Assembly: GCA_041572755.1 (NCBI GenBank)
Contig: JBFFRY010000060.1
Span: 1 to 6,161 of the forward strand
Direction of reading: 5' to 3'
Length of the DNA stretch: 6,161 bases
Source: JBFELU01 sp041572755
GTDB taxonomy: Bacteria; Actinomycetota; Acidimicrobiia; Spongiisociales; UBA11373
Below the pieces are notes generated by a model. It made no database searches and had not been told where the DNA came from. It saw nothing but the letters and a program-made list of their open reading frames with translations. Shown piece by piece: positions 4,985-6,161 of this stretch. A program made the translations under genes and the position numbers. Position 1 is the first letter of the stretch. The number at the start of each line of letters is the position of its first letter.

Positions 4985-5677
4985 TTAGCCGTCGTCGGTG
5001 GGCTGCGCTAACTCATCGTCGAGGAGGTCCGGCCGTCTCTCCCTGGTTCGCTGCAATCGCATCTCGCGCCGCCACTCCTCGATGCGGCCGTGGTCCCCGC
5101 TCAACAGGACCTCGGGCACTCCCCATCCCTCGAAGACCGCAGGGCGGGTGTAATGGGGTTCCTCCAGGAGCCCGCCCCGAAAGCTCTCCGACTCGGCGGA
5201 ATCCGGGTTCCCCATGACACCGGGCACCAGGCGGGTCACCCCCTCCACGATGGCCAGGGCGGCCGCTTCCCCCCCGGCGAGCACGAAGTCGCCCAGCGAG
5301 ACCTCCTCGTCGATGAGATGCTCGGCCACCCGCTCATCGACCCCCTCGTAGCGGCCGCACACCAGCGTGACGGCGTCGAGACCGGCCCAGCGATCGAGGA
5401 GGTCCTGACGCAAGGGAGCGCCGGCGGGGGTGAGCAGCACCCTGTGGGTCGCCTCCAGCGGCGCCAGCGCCGCCGCCAGGGGCTCGATCATCATCACCAT
5501 CCCCGGGCCGCCGCCGAAGGGGGCGTCGTCGAGCTGGCGGTGCTTTCCCAGACCGTGGTCGCGCAGGTCGATCACCTCGAGCTCGATCGCGCCCTCCGCG
5601 ATCGCTCTCCCGACCAGCGAGATCGCCAGGGGGCTCTCGAAGTACTCCGGGAACATCGTCACGATCGTGATCCGCAT
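4985..5677 (-). CDS. trmD: tRNA (guanine-N1)-methyltransferase TrmD
   Basis: A 230-residue SPOUT-fold enzyme that uses S-adenosylmethionine to make m1G37 in tRNAs, preventing +1 frameshifting. The N-terminus MRITIVTMFPEYF is typical, as is HRQLDDAPFGGGPGMVM (46-62). The knotted SAM site is LLTPAGAPL (81-89), VCGRYEGVDER (106-116) and SLGDFVLAGGE (127-137). ESFRGGLLEEPHYTRPAVFEG (164-184) and LLSGDHGRIEEWR (191-203) follow, with RRPDLL near the end. At the position of E. coli Asp169, the proposed catalytic base, I read Glu164. Length is normal. The ATG at 5677 overlaps the TGA of the upstream acyl-CoA dehydrogenase as TGATG, implying translational coupling, and no strong ribosome site precedes it. 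The usual upstream partner rimM is absent. rplS follows after 49 bases, as expected. Confidence 0.97.
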   Translation of the reverse strand: MRITIVTMFPEYFESPLAISLVGRAIAEGAIELEVIDLRDHGLGKHRQLDDAPFGGGPGMVMMIEPLAAALAPLEATHRVLLTPAGAPLRQDLLDRWAGLDAVTLVCGRYEGVDERVAEHLIDEEVSLGDFVLAGGEAAALAIVEGVTRLVPGVMGNPDSAESESFRGGLLEEPHYTRPAVFEGWGVPEVLLSGDHGRIEEWRREMRLQRTRERRPDLLDDELAQPTDDG

Positions 5678-6161
5678 CAGGACCGCCGAACCTCGTCGAA
5701 CGGCACATCCTTGTCTACTCGGATGTCACCGGGAAGCCCGAGCACCCGCTCGCCGATGATGTTGCGCTGGATCTGGTCGGTGCCGCCGCCGATCCGCAGA
5801 CCGGGAGCACCGAGGAACCCGGCGCCCCACTCGCCACTCCACGGGGCCGCCTCACCGGCCAGTGCACCCCCATCACCGAGCACCTCGAGCGCCAGCTCAT
5901 AGGTGTCGCTGAGCAGTCGGGTGCCCTCCAGCTTCAGGATCGACCCCTCGGGGCCGGGCTGGCGCCCCCGGGAGATGTCGGTCAACAGCCGCAGGCTGGT
6001 GTAGCGCAGCGCCTGCGACCTGGCGTAGAGGGAGGCAAAGCGATCCCTGATCAGTGATGTGGCCTCCCGGCCCTCCAGCAGACCGAGCAAGGCGCGCACG
6101 GCGCTCCCGGAGACCAGGGAGGCGCTCATCCTCTCGAACATGAACGTGGTGATCACCAGGC
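5677..6161 (-). CDS. Acyl-CoA dehydrogenase family protein, C-terminal part
   Basis: The frame is open to the window edge, so only the last 160 residues are seen. They form the C-terminal helical domain of a FAD-dependent acyl-CoA dehydrogenase, which makes the 2,3 double bond in acyl-CoAs. TTFMFER near the left end matches the helix after the middle domain. Then come the four-helix region and GGGTDQIQRNIIGERVLGLP, the family signature, ending DKDVPFDEV as in many actinobacterial FadE proteins. In medium-chain dehydrogenase the catalytic Glu376 precedes the GT of this signature; here that position is Gly. Such variants occur in subfamilies that take the base from elsewhere or work as one half of an unequal pair. 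The partner and substrate cannot be told. The TGA shares one base with the trmD ATG. It occupies the place usually held by rimM, so acyl-CoA metabolism appears joined to a tRNA/ribosome operon. Confidence 0.9.
   Translation of the reverse strand, partial: LVITTFMFERMSASLVSGSAVRALLGLLEGREATSLIRDRFASLYARSQALRYTSLRLLTDISRGRQPGPEGSILKLEGTRLLSDTYELALEVLGDGGALAGEAAPWSGEWGAGFLGAPGLRIGGGTDQIQRNIIGERVLGLPGDIRVDKDVPFDEVRRS

Noticed and set aside
1..6161. CRISPR arrays, tRNA or rRNA genes, insertion sequences, attachment sites, defence islands
   Set aside because: No regularly spaced repeats, tRNA-like folds, transposase or integrase motifs, or terminal inverted repeats were seen. Nearly all of the window is covered by housekeeping or metabolic genes.

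Overview
The window is GC-rich, ordinary chromosomal DNA from a high-GC Gram-positive bacterium. It is most likely an actinobacterium, possibly of the Acidimicrobiia type. The evidence is the base composition, the presence of a DUF2469 protein (a mainly actinobacterial family), and a minus-strand order trmD - rplS - lepB - DUF2469 - yraN - yifB/comM that follows the conserved actinobacterial trmD-to-dprA neighbourhood. The taxonomic call is inference; no rRNA is present.

Layout, read along the minus strand from the right edge. The C-terminal 160 residues of an acyl-CoA dehydrogenase (5677-6161, cut by the window) overlap by one base the start of trmD (tRNA m1G37 methyltransferase). A 49-base gap with a strong hairpin leads to rplS (bL19). 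A short GNRA-loop hairpin and a promoter-like box lead to lepB (signal peptidase I). Next come a DUF2469 gene and a yraN-like (UPF0102) nuclease-fold gene that has no ordinary start codon where the domain begins. The rnhB gene that often sits between lepB and DUF2469 is absent, and the gene before trmD is not rimM.

Between yraN and yifB lies an accessory patch. It holds two tiny plus-strand genes (a 37-residue membrane protein and a roughly 60-residue Cys/His protein with a putative zinc site), a minus-strand crotonase-family enzyme, and a plus-strand glyoxalase/VOC-family protein. The window ends with most of yifB/comM (1-1421, C-terminus outside).

The conserved genes cover tRNA modification, the ribosome, protein export and DNA processing/natural transformation. 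The crotonase and acyl-CoA dehydrogenase belong to acyl-CoA metabolism and look like lodgers in the locus rather than functional partners. I do not see a new multi-gene defence or mobile system. The points most worth checking are three genes sharing the same leaderless-promoter geometry (TAnnnT, six bases, start codon), and a G-run directly before the stop of the 37-residue gene that could join it by a -1 shift to the Cys/His gene. Also notable are the non-canonical start of yraN with its altered PD-(D/E)xK lysine, and the acyl-CoA dehydrogenase coupled to trmD.
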